Source: Trifolium pratense
Lineage: Eukaryota > Streptophyta > Magnoliopsida > Fabales > Fabaceae
Assembly: GCF_020283565.1 (NCBI RefSeq)
Contig: NC_060060.1
Location: forward strand, 63,163,257 to 63,227,256
Length of the DNA: 64,000 nucleotides
Reading direction: 5' to 3'
Part shown: positions 43,143-55,072 of the stretch, one piece after another
Layout: each line of letters opens with the position of its first letter
Position numbering within the stretch: position 1 is the stretch's first letter
Made by a program: the position numbers and the translations under genes
Notes under the pieces: generated by a model
Told to the model about the DNA's origin: nothing
Seen by the model: the letters and a program-made list of their open reading frames with translations, nothing else
Databases searched by the model: none

Positions 43143-44612
43143 TTAGGGAGGATACTTTAACTTTGATTCAACCCGGCTCCTCTTGTTCTCTTCATTCAAA
43201 GGAGCAATATTAATATCAATAAGTAATGATTTCACACTTCCCGAATCACTCTTGAGATCTTCCGCTTTGGTCTTCAAATTGGTTCTTTCCTTCTTACTAG
43301 ACCGTGATGAAGATTTCTTAGAGCCTTTCTTCACCGAAGCTTTCAATGTTGAAGTGGAAGACTTTTGAGGATTGACAACCGGATTGAGCTCTTCTTCTTT
43401 GGCCACCTTGTGCAAACAATAGATAGGAACCACACCATCCAAATCCCATCCTAGGTCGTCATTCACTTTCTCCGCTTCTTTTAACAAGTCATTCTCTTCT
43501 AGTGGAGTGAGCAAATCACTTATGATCATGGGTTTCCTAGAGTCGCCACCCAAAAACACATACTTCCATTTAGGAGGAAGTTCTTTTAATTCCGGTGGCT
43601 TTTTTATCGCCTTTGGCTCTTTCTCCTCTTCTAGGGGGTTATCCAAGTTTTGAAGAAACATTTCAATCTCATGATCCCACTCTTCTTCTTTCTCATCTTT
43701 TACCACTTCCTCTAGCACTTCCACTTTGAAACATTCGGATACCACTCCACAAAATTCAAGGTCTTGGTTCTTGACCTTCTTCAACCTAGGATAAGGCATT
43801 CTGGCATATGGTGAAGGAACTTGAAACTTGGGGCCCTTCACAAGAGGTTTCTTGCCTTTCTTGGCACTAGACTCATTCTCCACTCTCTTTTCAACTTCAC
43901 CCTCATAAGCTTTTTCTTCCTTATTTTTTTCTTCTTTCTTATTTTCTTTTCTATCTTCAACTACACCATCCCTCATCTTTTCAACTACACCATTTTTACT
44001 CTCATCCTTCTAAGGATTCTCCACTACTTCCGGTGATGAAACTTCTATATTCCTCAAATTAATGGAATTACAACTTTCATTACGAGGATCCGTGGTGTTT
44101 CCACAAAAACCACTTTGAGTTTGTAGAGAAGAGACTTGCCTTGCTAGTTGACCCATTTGGTTTTCGAGATGTTTGATGGAGGCTTCATGACGTTCGCTTG
44201 ACACTTCTTGGTTTGCCTTCATCACCTCAAAATTGCTTTGAGTCATCTTCATGGCCAAGATAAGAGTATCTTCAAAAGATTCAAGGTGATCTTCAAAATG
44301 TTGATCTTGAGGAAATGCTTGATTCGGATTAGCTCCATAAGAACAATTCATGTGATTCTTCACTCCAAGATTGTAGGTGTTGAAATGAGGATTATTTTGA
44401 AAGGTTGCTTGCACCATACATTTGGCTTCTAGTTGTTTGGTAATGATTTGTAGAAACACATTATTGAACTTGCAACTAGTTAAAAGTGCCTCTTGATTGT
44501 ATGATTCAAACATGTCTTCCTTCCACTTTACGATTTGCTCGTGCTGCTTTCTCAATTTCAGGATCGAAATCCAGCTCAATTGGACCTGTTCTCCGCATGC
44601 ACAAGGAAACAC
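43143..44612 (-). pseudogene. Athila-type gag, deleted and interrupted
   Basis: One frame of about 490 codons with a single in-frame TAG (about 44010-44012). The upper part has IKHLENQMGQLARQVSSL, the coiled coil typical of Athila gag. The lower part is Lys/Glu-rich, with PYPRLKK, then PPELKELPPKWKYVFLG, a conserved Athila segment, and a Ser/Lys-rich end. Near 44535-44590 another frame shows DFDPEIEKAARANRK, the usual Athila gag start, so a deletion fuses the gag start out of frame to its middle. There is no zinc knuckle, protease or RT. Confidence 0.8.
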
Positions 44613-44709
44613 ACAAGTAGAACGCTCTCGACAGAAAAATGTAAAAACAGAAAAATCAAAGAAAACACAGAAAATATAAACACTATTGCCTTGTCGAATC
44701 GATCACAAT

Positions 44710-44726
44710 CCCCGGCAACGGCGCCA
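44710..44726 (-). other. Primer binding site of E (Asp tRNA type)
   Basis: On the minus strand TGGCGCCGTTGCCGGGG is fully complementary to the 3' end of plant Asp tRNA, the primer typical of Athila. It lies about six bases from the LTR. Confidence 0.92.
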
Positions 44727-44732
44727 AAAACT

Positions 44733-46089
44733 TGATGGATAATTTTCGCAAGTGAACAAAATACCACGTAGTAATAAAAATATCGATCCACAGGGATTGT
44801 GTGATTAAACTAGTCTAATAGTGTTCATAAACATTATGCAAGAATTACACATAAATTGGGGGTATGTTGAGTGATGAATTGTTAGAAAACGTGCTTTGAG
44901 ATAAGTGGAAAAGCGAGGTAGAATCATCGGAATCACCTAGTCTATAGCTAAATCACATGCAATCTACCTTATCATACGAATTTACTCAAGTGTTCACAAC
45001 TGGATCAACAAATTAGTGAATCGCAATCTCTTGTCAAAATCCACTCTATTCGTTGTCGATACTCCCCCGATCTCTCGGGCGGAAGCTACCTACAACGAAT
45101 GATATGAAAGCGCGTCGATCGTTCGCTACACTCTATGTTTCAATCTCTCGACCGGAAACACTCGAGTGCTCAATGCAATTCAGTTCAGACATTAAATCAA
45201 TATTCTCATACGTGACTTAACTCAAAATCATTACAACACTAATGAAGGATCATGAAGCATTAAGAGACGAATTGCATTAAGTAAACACTGTTAACAGAGT
45301 AAATCCTTACAATTAAGCAGATTACATGAGATTCATCTACATCCTAAGCTATCCTAGATACTACCTCCACAAGGAGTTTAGCTCCTCATGTTGCTTCGAT
45401 CACGTCCTAGCTTCAACTTCATGGCTTGAGAATCCATGCTATTGAGGATCTTGAAGCTATCCTATGAAGGTCTGGATCCAACTCTGAAAGCTTCAAAACC
45501 AGAAAAGTAGATGAATGTAACAGATTTTCCAACCCCTTTAACAGAAAATGCAGAATCCTTATATAATAATCGCAACCACGCCGCGCGCCAGATCTATCAC
45601 GCCGCGCGTGGTTGCAATTTCTTCAACTACGCCGCGCGTGTAACGGTATCACGCGGCGCGTGATCAAATCTGAGGTCTCTGATCTTCAACTCTGCCATCT
45701 TCACGCCGCGCGTGATAGCTCCACGCCCCCGGCGCAGTTGTCCTTCTTCTCTTCACGCCGCGCGTGGTCAGTGCTACGCCGCGCGTGACCAAGTCAGAGA
45801 GCAATCCAATTCTGATCAAAGCTTCACGCCGCGCGTGGTAGGTATCACGCCGCGCATGATCAAATTGAAAAACTTGGCTCCCTGTGATCTCCATCACGCG
45901 GCGCGTGATGGGCTACGCCCCCAGCGTAGTGAAAATCAGCAATTTCCTGTAATTTTTCCTGTTTTCTCGCAAAAAAAGTAATCAAGCTTATGAATAGATT
46001 TCTCTTACATTTATTGCTTAAAACCTACTAAAATGCATTTAATGTTGCTAAAATAGGCATGGATTAGAGAGTGTGACGATCCGTCATCA
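44733..46089 (-). mobile_element. Element E 5' LTR
   Basis: 1357 bp, 98-99% like the other LTR by eye, with the same GC-rich palindrome cluster. It is followed by the TSD copy CTCAT (46090-46094). Confidence 0.93.
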
Positions 46090-46094
46090 CTCAT

Positions 46095-47810
46095 GAGTGG
46101 GGGGCGCTACTTATAGCCCATTAGAGAGAGAAAGTTTCATTTTTCTTGTTTTTGGGAGAAGAAGAGAGAAGGGAGAGAAAGAGGAGAGCTAGGGCAAGCT
46201 TGAGCAAGAGAGATCAAGAGCAATCATCGAGCTTTCGTCGGATCTAAGGTGACTCGAGGAAAGGGAGAATGTCGATTTCTCCTCACCCGAACTTCCTCCA
46301 CCACATTTTCGTTTTAATTTTGAATGGATTTTCTTAATGGAAATCGATTCTAAGGTTCATAACATGCTTAATATGCTTTTAACATGATGTATGAACGAAT
46401 CTAATGGATAAAAACGGGATTTATAGAGGATTAAACTCAAGAACATTGAGTTCTTGAGTGTTTTGAGTAAAAGTAGTAAACCTTTACTTTTTCGTAGTAA
46501 AAATGGTAGATCGGTGAAATGAACCGTCCTTTTGTGTTTAGATATGTTTGTTGCACTTGAATACAAACTCATTTGGGGTTTATAACATGAAAAATGGGAT
46601 TTTTGGGTGAATTTGGGTGGAAATCGCATGTTTTGAGCATTTCTGGCAGGAGCTGTTCGCTACGGCTTGCTACGGCTCGCCAGGAGCCAGTGTCCCACTG
46701 GTGTGGTTCGCTGATGCTCGCTAAGCCACCGTGACAGTACAACACTTTGCTGTTTTGAAATTTGAATGGCTTTAAGGGTTCTAACATGTTATATTATGTA
46801 TGTTAATTGTTGTAATAGACATATATGATTATAATATGGGTAATGAACATATTGTATGAGATTAATTGAGTAATCTTAGAGGATAAATATGATTGTGATG
46901 ATCATGAATATGTGTTAGGAATATGACTTAATCTTATGCTTTTGTGATGATGTATGCAATTGGATTATGTGTGTGTATCTTGTTTTGGAAGATGATTATT
47001 GATGATGTTTGTTTAAATGTCAAAGAAGTATATTAAGGTGTTAATCAACTTAATAAAGAAGGATATTAGGATTTTGTTATTCTAATAAAGAAGGATATTA
47101 AGGTATAGTGTTATCTTAATAAAGAAGTAATGTTGGATAGTGTTCCACATTAGTAAATGAAGAGCTTAATGCTATTTATTGTGAGTGAATTCATGAAATA
47201 CATACATGCATTCATGAATATATGTGATATTGGATATTCCAATAAAGAAGGATATCGGATTATATTTATCCGATAAAGAAGGATATTAGAGGTGAGATAC
47301 TCTAATAAAGATGATGGTACCACATGCATTAGAAATGTCTAGGATGACATAGCATGAAGTTGAGGCATTAGATTGCATTAGGATATGTGTACATTATTTG
47401 ATATTTGATATTTGATATGTGACACATATGTTTGCATTTATGTGAAAATTGTTAAGTGACGCATATTTTGCTAAGTGTGCTTATTTCCATTCGTTGAAGT
47501 GAGGTTTGATTATAATGATCTAGAACTTATGATTGAATGATAGATGATGATGTATGTGTATAATGTATGATTATGCATGTTTTATGAAGAAGTGTTTAAG
47601 TACCATTTACTTACACTTGTATATTTTGAGTATGTTATCTAACTCTCTTTTATGTGTTATGTGCTGGACCGTTGGGGGTTCAGATTCACAGGTTTTGTGG
47701 TATTCGATGTCGAGTCGTTGGTGAAGCTCTGATCTGATTGTGACACGGGAAAAAGGGTTTTATATGTATATAGAGTCTCCTTATCTAGGTTGTATTTAGA
47801 CTATAGAGTC
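46095..47810 (+). mobile_element. LTR D, second part
   Basis: Continues LTR D. It carries CTACTTATAGCCC (TATA-like, about 46110), a leader, a donor AAG|GTGACT at 46249, the hairpin GGGAGAATGTCGATTTCTCC (46264-46283) shared with B, a GCTCGCTAAGC-type cluster (46650-46725), and the stem-loop array (47033-47318). The last ~700 bases are close to LTR B. It is cut by element F at 47811, and the far end of D lies outside the window. Confidence 0.9.
47033..47318 (+). repeat. Stem-loop array in LTR D
   Basis: Same order of stems and TAAAGAAGGATA linkers as in LTR B. The second stem here is TTAGGAT/ATTCTAA, where A has become G and a G-U pair remains possible in RNA. The TCGGAT/ATCCGA stem is perfect. 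Confidence 0.85.
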
Positions 47811-48851
47811 TGTTGGGTTTTTGTATATTGGCTACATTTTGCAAAAACATATTTTAGCCAAGTGTTGAGACAAATGTGCTGACCCCAAGTGTTGTGACAA
47901 ATGTTGGTACACTTTGGAACAACACCTGACTCTGTATCTGTGCGCGCCAGCTAGCGGGTTTAAATTTCTACTCAATCTTTTGAAGATCTGTTTGAAGAAT
48001 TGTTTCAAGGTTTCTTACAGAGGAAGACGCACGTGTTTAATGTGTTTCATGAGGCAGTCAAACCCTAGTTTTATTTTCCAAAGGAATTATATTTTTGGAA
48101 AATATATTTTTGCGTTTCAAAAATATAACTATTGTTTTCAAAAATATATCACAGCTGCCGCAATTCTAGAAGCCCTAATTTTGTCTTGAAGCCCAAGTCG
48201 TTCTACTACTATAAATACGAAGGCAAGCATATGGTTTCAAGCATCTAAAATCGAGTCTTACAAAGCGTGTGTTTTAGGGATTTTAGAGTGTTAATTGTGA
48301 GCCTTTCTTGTGTCTCATTGATGCAAGCTTAGGACCTGAGTGTTATTGAGTTGTAAGTGTGAACTTCTCCTAAGCTTTGAAGTACGGAGATTGTTCTATT
48401 GTGTTGTATGGTTTACTCGCAAGCTTTTAAGCAAGAGTGAATCCTAGTTTCTTAGGAGTGTGTCTCCACCTGTTGTGATTGTGGAATTGAATAGCAACGC
48501 TGTCTGTGTTGCTAAGGTGGGAATTGGGACGGGGTCTCATATCTAGGAGTTCCTAGGTAGAAGCGTCATTGGGTAGTGATTAAGTGAGAAGTTGTAAACG
48601 GGTGAGTTTAGCTTCGAAGTAATACTGCTGATAGTGGACTTCATTCCTGGATTGGTATCCCCCAGAGTAGGCTTTAGGCTGAACTGGGTTAACAACTCTT
48701 GTGTGTTATTTACTTTACTGTCTGTATTGTTTTTATGTTATTTGCTCTGTTTATAGACAAGTGTTGGCGCACCGGTAACAACATCTGTCTACAACAGACA
48801 AGTGTTGATACACCTTGATCAACACCTGTCCACTGTGTGCCAGGAATTTCA
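47811..48851 (+). mobile_element. Element F 5' LTR
   Basis: 1041 bp, TGTTGGG to TTTCA. Near the start is a direct repeat of AAGTGTTGxGACAAATGT (47860 and 47887). Near the end are two 34-bp hairpins (48756-48789 and 48797-48830) that share GACAAGTGTTG on the left arm and ACMTCTGTC or ACACCTGTC on the right arm. Confidence 0.9.
48756..48830 (+). repeat. Twin inverted repeats at the LTR F end
   Basis: Unit 2 has arms GACAAGTGTTGAT and ATCAACACCTGTC, complementary at 12 of 13 positions. Unit 1 is a diverged copy with 9 of 11 pairs. They lie 20 bases before the LTR end. Confidence 0.85.
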
Positions 48852-48868
48852 ATTGGCATCAGAGCAGG
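48852..48868 (+). other. Primer binding site of F
   Basis: ATTGGCATCAGAGCAGG directly follows the LTR. It matches the initiator Met tRNA type except for C instead of T in TGGTATCAGAGC. Confidence 0.85.
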
Positions 48869-48920
48869 CACCCTGTTCTGAATTTTAGGGTGAGCTCCAG
48901 GGAAATCGTTTCTGGCAAGG

Positions 48921-51900
48921 ATGGACAAAGAAGGAGGGTTTGTTACCAGACCACCTCTTTTGGTTGGTACTTCAAATTATGACTATTGGAAGTCCCGCAT
49001 GATGGCCTTCCTAAAACAAATTGATAGCAAGACATGGAAGGCAATTCTGAGAGGATGGACTCCACCTGTGAAGATGGACAAAGATGGTAAACCAACTCTT
49101 GAGTTGAAATCTGCTGAAGAATGGTCCAAAGAAGAGGATGAGCTTGCTCTTGCAAACTCAAAAGCATTATATGCACTATATAATGGTGTTGACAAGCACA
49201 TATTCAGACTCATCAAAAAGTGTGTCTGTGCTAAGGAAGCTTGGACAATTCTTGAGACTGTCCATGAAGGTACCTCTAAAGTGAAGCTGTCTAAGCTACA
49301 ACTCCTAACAACTAAGTTTGAGAATCTAAGAATGAATGATGATGAAACCATTCAGGATTTTCACATGACCATACTTGATTTTGACAATCAATTTGATGCC
49401 TTAGGTGAAAAGATACCTGAAGAAAAGCTGGTAAGAAAAATGCTTAGGTCTCTACCTAAGAAGTTTGACATGAAAGTCACAGCTATAGAGGAAGCAAAGG
49501 ATATCACAGATATGAAGCTAGATGAACTGGTTGGTTCTCTACAATCCTATGAGGTAGCTATAAATGAAAAGATGGATAAGAAAAACAAAAGCATTGCTTT
49601 TGTCTCAAATGCTGAGGAAGAAGATCAACAGAGTGACACAGAGTCTGAACACAGCATCTCTGATGCAATGGTTCTTCTGGGAAAACAATTTAATAAGGTG
49701 CTAAAGAGAATGGACAAACGCTCTAAGACAGGTGCAGCTGACATTGGTCGCAACACTTACAGGAATTTCAGAAAACCTGTAACAGATGAGAAATCAGCTC
49801 CAAATAAAGGTGTTCAATGCCATGAATGTGAAGGGTATGGTCACATTAGAAGTGAATGTGGAACCTTCCTGAAGAAACAGAAGAAGGGGTTAACTGTAAC
49901 TTGGTCAGATGAAGATTCTGAGGGAGAAGCTGATACTGCAAAGGCTATACATGTATTGACAAGTGTTTGCACATCTGACACTGAATCATGTGAAGAAGAA
50001 CTGACCTTTGATGAACTTGCTGAATCGTATAAAAAGCTGTGTCTAAAGAGTGCAGAAGTTTGCAGAGTCTCTGAAGAGCAAAAAGAAACAATCACTAAGC
50101 TACAAACTGAGAGAGCTGCTAATCTGTCAAAGATCTCTGAATTTAGTACTAAATGGGAAGATAGTTTAAAGATCATTGAGGAACAAAAGGCAACTATCAT
50201 CAACTTAGAAGCAGACAAGATTAAACAACTGACTGAGATAGCCCATCTGAATGAAGAGGTAACTGAATTAAACTCTCATCTTGAGAATTTAAAGAAGCAT
50301 GTTCCTAGGCTATTCAAAGGAAGTGATCTAGATGAAATCCTGGAAACTTTGCCTGCTCCTAGTAGATCCAAAACAGGCATTGGGTACGAGTACAAAAATG
50401 TTAATAGGATTATGGATTACAACAAAGAAGGGAAATATATGCCTGAGATAAGTAAACAACCTTCTCCAAAAATGCATGACAGGATGTCGCCACACCTGGC
50501 TCCTAGACAGCAGAGACAAGTGTCACCACATGTGGCACCACATCAGCAAAGATGGCAGAGACCTAGATTTATACCTAGACCTAGAAGCAGGTACCACTCA
50601 TGGAGATGTCACCACTATGGAAGAAAGGGGCACATAAGGCCTTACTGCTACAAATTGTATGGTTATCCAAGTGAAGTTCCTCAAGAGTATGATCCATCCA
50701 CTACTAAAACAAGGATGGAATGGAAGCAAAAAGATGATGCAATCAATACCAAGGAGTATACAGCTGAAAGCAGTGGGAAAAGTTTGATTGCCCATACGTC
50801 TCTCAGAGCCTCATCAAAAGAAGATTGGTACTTTGATAGTGGTTGTTCCAGACACATGACTGGTGTTGAAAAATATTTAAAGGAAGTAAAATCCTATGCC
50901 ACAAGTTTTGTGACATTTGGAGATGGAGCAAAGGGGGAAATCAAAGGTATTGGAAGACTGATTGACCATGGTCTACCAAAACTTGAAAATGTTCTCCTTG
51001 TAAAAGGACTAACTGCCAATCTAATCAGTATAAGCCAATTATGTGATCAAGGCATGAAAGTCAACTTTACAAAAAATGAATGTTTGGTCAGCAATAATGA
51101 AGGAGACATCCTTATGAGGGGTGTTAGATCAAAAGACAACTGCTACTTGTGGATCCCTCTTGAAGAAGCTAATGTATCTACATGTCTCTTAACTAAAAAT
51201 GAAGAGGTTAAGCTGTGGCATCAAAAATTAGGACACCTTAACCTGAAGAGCATGAAGAGAATCATATCAGAAGAAGCTGTCAGAGGACTACCAAGCTTAC
51301 AGATACAGGAAGGCAATATCTGTGGTGAATGTCAGATTGGGAAGCAAACCAAAGTGTCGCACCAAAAGTTGCAACACTTGTCCACCTCTAGAGTTCTTGA
51401 GTTACTACATATGGATCTGATGGGGCCCATACAAGTTGAGAGTCTTGGAGGTAAGAAATATGTTCTTGTTATTGTTGATGACTTCTCTAGATATACTTGG
51501 GTCAATTTCATTAGGGAAAAATCTGAGACTTTTGAAGAATTCAAAAATCTTTGTTTACAACTTCAAAAAGAGAAAGACTGTGGTATTGTAAGAATCAGAA
51601 GTGACCATGGTAAGGAGTTTGAAAACTCTAAATTTGCTGACTTTTGTGCTGCTGAAGGAATAACTCATGAATTTTCTTCACCAATTACACCTCAACAAAA
51701 TGGTGTGGTTGAAAGAAAGAATAGAACCTTACAGGAATCTGCTAGAGTAATGTTGCATGCCAAAAATGTTCCTTACAAGTTCTGGGCTGAAGCCATGAAT
51801 ACAGCATGTTACATTCACAATAGAGTAACATTAAGAAAAGGTACTGCTACAACACTATATGAACTATGGAAGAATATGAAGCCTACTGTAAAATATTTCC

Positions 51901-53146
51901 ATGTGTTTGGGTCAAAATGTTATATTTTGGCAGATAGAGAACCTAGAAGAAAATTAGACCCCAAAAGTGATGAGGGGATATTTTTAGGTTACTCAACCAA
52001 CAGCAGAGCGTACAGAGTTTTTAACTCCAGAACAAGAACCATGATGGAATCAATTAATGTTGTTGTTGATGATAGTGATACAACAAGTGCAGAGCCAGCT
52101 GAAGAGACAGATGTCATAACACCTGTCCCAACACTAGATGATGATCAAACTGAACCTGAACCTGATCAACATTCTGAGCCTACTACAGAGGCTCCTAGAC
52201 CAAACAAGGGACCATCTACTAGAACACAAAAGAATCATCCTCTGGAACTTGTCATTGGAAATCCAAATCAAGGAATTGCAACAAGAAGATCAAAAGAAGC
52301 AATCTCCAACTCATGCTTCATATCCAAGATTGAACCAAAGAATGTTAAAGAAGCCTTGACTGATGAATACTGGATCAATGCTATGCAGGATGAACTAACT
52401 CAGTTCAAAAGAAGTGAGGTATGGGATCTAGTACCTAGACCAGATGGTATAAATGTTATTGGTACAAAGTGGGTGTACAAGAACAAAACTGATGAAAATG
52501 GTGATATTACTAGAAATAAAGCCAGACTTGTAGCACAAGGATACACCCAGATAGAAGGAGTAGATTTTGATGAGACTTTCGCTCCAGTTGCTCGTTTGGA
52601 GTCCATAAGATTACTCTTGGCTGTGGCATGCATTTTAAAATTCAAGCTATATCAAATGGATGTAAAAAGTGCATTCCTAAATGGCTATCTAAATGAAGAG
52701 GTATATGTTGAACAACCAAAAGGGTTTGTAGATCCAAGCTTTCCTAACCATGTTTACAAACTAAAGAAAGCACTCTATGGATTAAAACAAGCCCCTAGAG
52801 CATGGTATGAAAGACTGACTGAATTCCTTGTCAGCCATGGATACAAGAAAGGTGGTAATGATAAAACCCTGTTTGTAAGAGAAGAGAAAGGGAAGCTAAT
52901 GATAGCTCAGATATATGTGGATGATATTGTATTTGGTGGAATGTCGCGACAAATGGTGGAACATTTTGTGCATCAAATGCAATCTGAATTTGAAATGAGT
53001 CTTGTAGGTGAGCTAACTTATTTTTTAGGTCTTCAGGTCAAACAAATGGAAGACACCATATTTATCTCTCAAGAAAAATATGCAAGAAACATTGTGAAGA
53101 AATTTGGAATGGAAGGTGGTAGTCACAAAAGGACACCTGCACCTAC
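48921..53146 (+). CDS. Gag-Pol of Sirevirus F, part 1 (split by G)
   Basis: ATG 48921. Gag: [19 protein letters not shown] near the start, [18 protein letters not shown], and a first zinc knuckle [14 protein letters not shown] (residues 300-313). A second, [14 protein letters not shown] (from 563), has Tyr where the second Cys should be (TAT for TGT), so it probably cannot bind zinc normally. A coiled coil lies between about 375 and 470. Pol: protease [13 protein letters not shown] (Asp639), integrase ([32 protein letters not shown]), RT ([27 protein letters not shown] with Asp1334/1335). The reading frame stops being real at 53146, and the last ~18 residues of the apparent ORF come from the LTR of G. 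It resumes in frame at 60905. Confidence 0.93.
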
Positions 53147-54606
53147 TGTTGGAGTAAGCCCTAAAAGCCAATCTATTTTGATAGAATCGTCTTTTGTATG
53201 ATGACTTTGATTTATATATTTAATATATATAATAAGGCATTTCTTTATTATGTTTGTTTCAAACTAATAAAGTCCCTAGAATAGCTAGTCTAATTAATGG
53301 AACATTAAGTGTGACTTAATAGTGAGACTCCATTAAACATAATGACACTATTCTTAAAGTATCCATAGTCAAGTTTTACTGTGATGTGGGATAACAGTAA
53401 AACATAGAGACTATTATGTGAGTAGACCGATGACTTCATCTCACGAGTCATGGATATGAGATATCAAGTCTTCACATAGATATAAATATTAGGAGTAATA
53501 TTTATATTGGATTGACCCGTCATGAGAATGCTACATTGTATGTTATGAAAAGTGTCATAAGTTATTCTCATAGTGATAATGGTGTATACCACCCTTCGAC
53601 CTGAAACCACTATGGACCCTAGATGTGGAGTAGAATACTTAGTTGCCGTTCAAACATTGTCCGTAACAGGATGACTATAAAGTCGGTTGATGGGTACTCT
53701 ACAAATCATGCTGAGGGACATGAGTGACCTAGATGGAATTTGCCCCTCTTACATAATAGGAGCAATATCTGTAGGCCTCTTGATTGAATATAACTGATAA
53801 AATGCGTGGCCACGCCGAACTAAGTCAATATGAGATATTGAGCTTATTCGTTGGTTAGTATATTCTGGGATCAAGAAATAAGATATTGAACCATACAAGG
53901 GTGACACGATCTATGCCTTGTGTTCAATATAGATATAAGGGCAAAGGGGTAATTATACACAAGATCGTTATCACGGAAAGGTTTCGTCAGATCACATGAC
54001 ATTCTCGTCACTTGGGTAGCAGTGATGTGTTGCTAGATACCGCTCACTGTTTATAATATTAAATATGTGATTTAATATTATTGCCAACGTTACGAGAACC
54101 TATAGGGTCACACACAAAGAACAGATAGATGAGAGAAATAAATAAGTAAGACTTATTTATAAAATAATAAGTAGGACTTATTAGTAATTAAATAATTAAG
54201 TATGACTTATTATTTAATTTATGAAAATAGAGAAATGCGGTCCACCGTAAGGTACGGTGCAGTGCTTGGTTTGATGACCACACAAGTGGTTCTATAAATA
54301 GAACCCTTGTGATGAAGTTTTGTCAGCTTAACCTAATTCACAAAGTAAAACCTAGCCGCCGCTCTCTAAACCCTATTCTCTCTGAATTTCTGGTGGAATT
54401 GGCTAGCACCGGTCATCGGAGAAGTTCTGTTCGTGTGGACTGAGTAGATGCATCGCTTTTTTGCTTTGCTAGTGATCGAAACTATTTCCATACTTTGTGA
54501 GGTAACAATTCTATCACTGATTCATTCTAAGTTCGTAATGATCCAAGGAAAGGAAATCGTTTTTTTTTTAAAATTCCGCTGCCTCTGATATATCGATTTC
54601 CCTTCA
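53147..54606 (+). mobile_element. Element G 5' LTR
   Basis: 1460 bp from TGTTGGAGTAAGC to CGATTTCCCTTCA. A TATA-like TCTATAAATAG lies at about 54292, followed by a leader with CTAGCCGCCGCTCTC, which suggests the promoter. Confidence 0.93.
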
Positions 54607-54607
54607 G

Positions 54608-54619
54608 TGGTATCAGAGC
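54608..54619 (+). other. Primer binding site of G
   Basis: TGGTATCAGAGC, one base after the LTR, initiator Met tRNA type. Confidence 0.92.
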
Positions 54620-55072
54620 CAATTACGAAACCTTGAATCAGATTGTTTTGTTTACTGTTTAAATCGTTTAAACATGTTTATGATTAAATTGCGATTCTGT
54701 TTAAACTGTTTAAATCGCGATTCTGTTTAAAATTGTTTAAAACGCGATTCTGTTTAAATTGTTTAATCGCAATTGCAATTCTGTTTAAACATGTTTCTGT
54801 TTAGAACTGCTTCTGTTTAAACAATTTGTTTAAATTTGTTTAAACATTTTTTGAATCAATTAAATAATAAAGGGAATTAAAATCGACATCGCAACAACTT
54901 TAAACCTTAAGCAATAATAGTATATGTGATATACTGGTTTTTATCATAAAATAATTAAGTCAGATGATATTTGTTTATTTGATAATTGATATTTGAAACT
55001 TCGGAACCGTATCTGGTGAAGTACTTCGGAACCGTATCTGGTGAAGTGCTTCGGAACCGAATCTGGTGAAGT
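54620..55072 (+). repeat. Repeat-rich 5' interior of G
   Basis: Between 54650 and 54850 the palindrome GTTTAAAC and near variants recur, alternating with GCGATTCTGTTTAAA. At 54998-55072 there are three direct copies of a 25-base unit (ACTTCGGAACCGTATCTGG, then TGAAGT) with two changes in the third. Confidence 0.9.

Larger units (their letters stand above)
40336..46089 (-). mobile_element. Element E: truncated Athila-type LTR element
   Basis: TSD CTCAT (40331-40335 and 46090-46094) and LTRs of about 1358 bp beginning TGATGG and ending CATCA. The tRNA-Asp type PBS and the polypurine region with TTTGGGGTTG are diagnostic of Athila. The interior is only 3.0 kb: gag is partly deleted and pol is absent, so it is non-autonomous. 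The LTRs differ at about 19 sites, which makes this the oldest dated insertion in the window. Confidence 0.92.

Noticed and set aside
53147..53201. Last 18 codons of the apparent F gag-pol ORF
   Set aside because: They belong to the LTR of G; the true F frame resumes after 60904.
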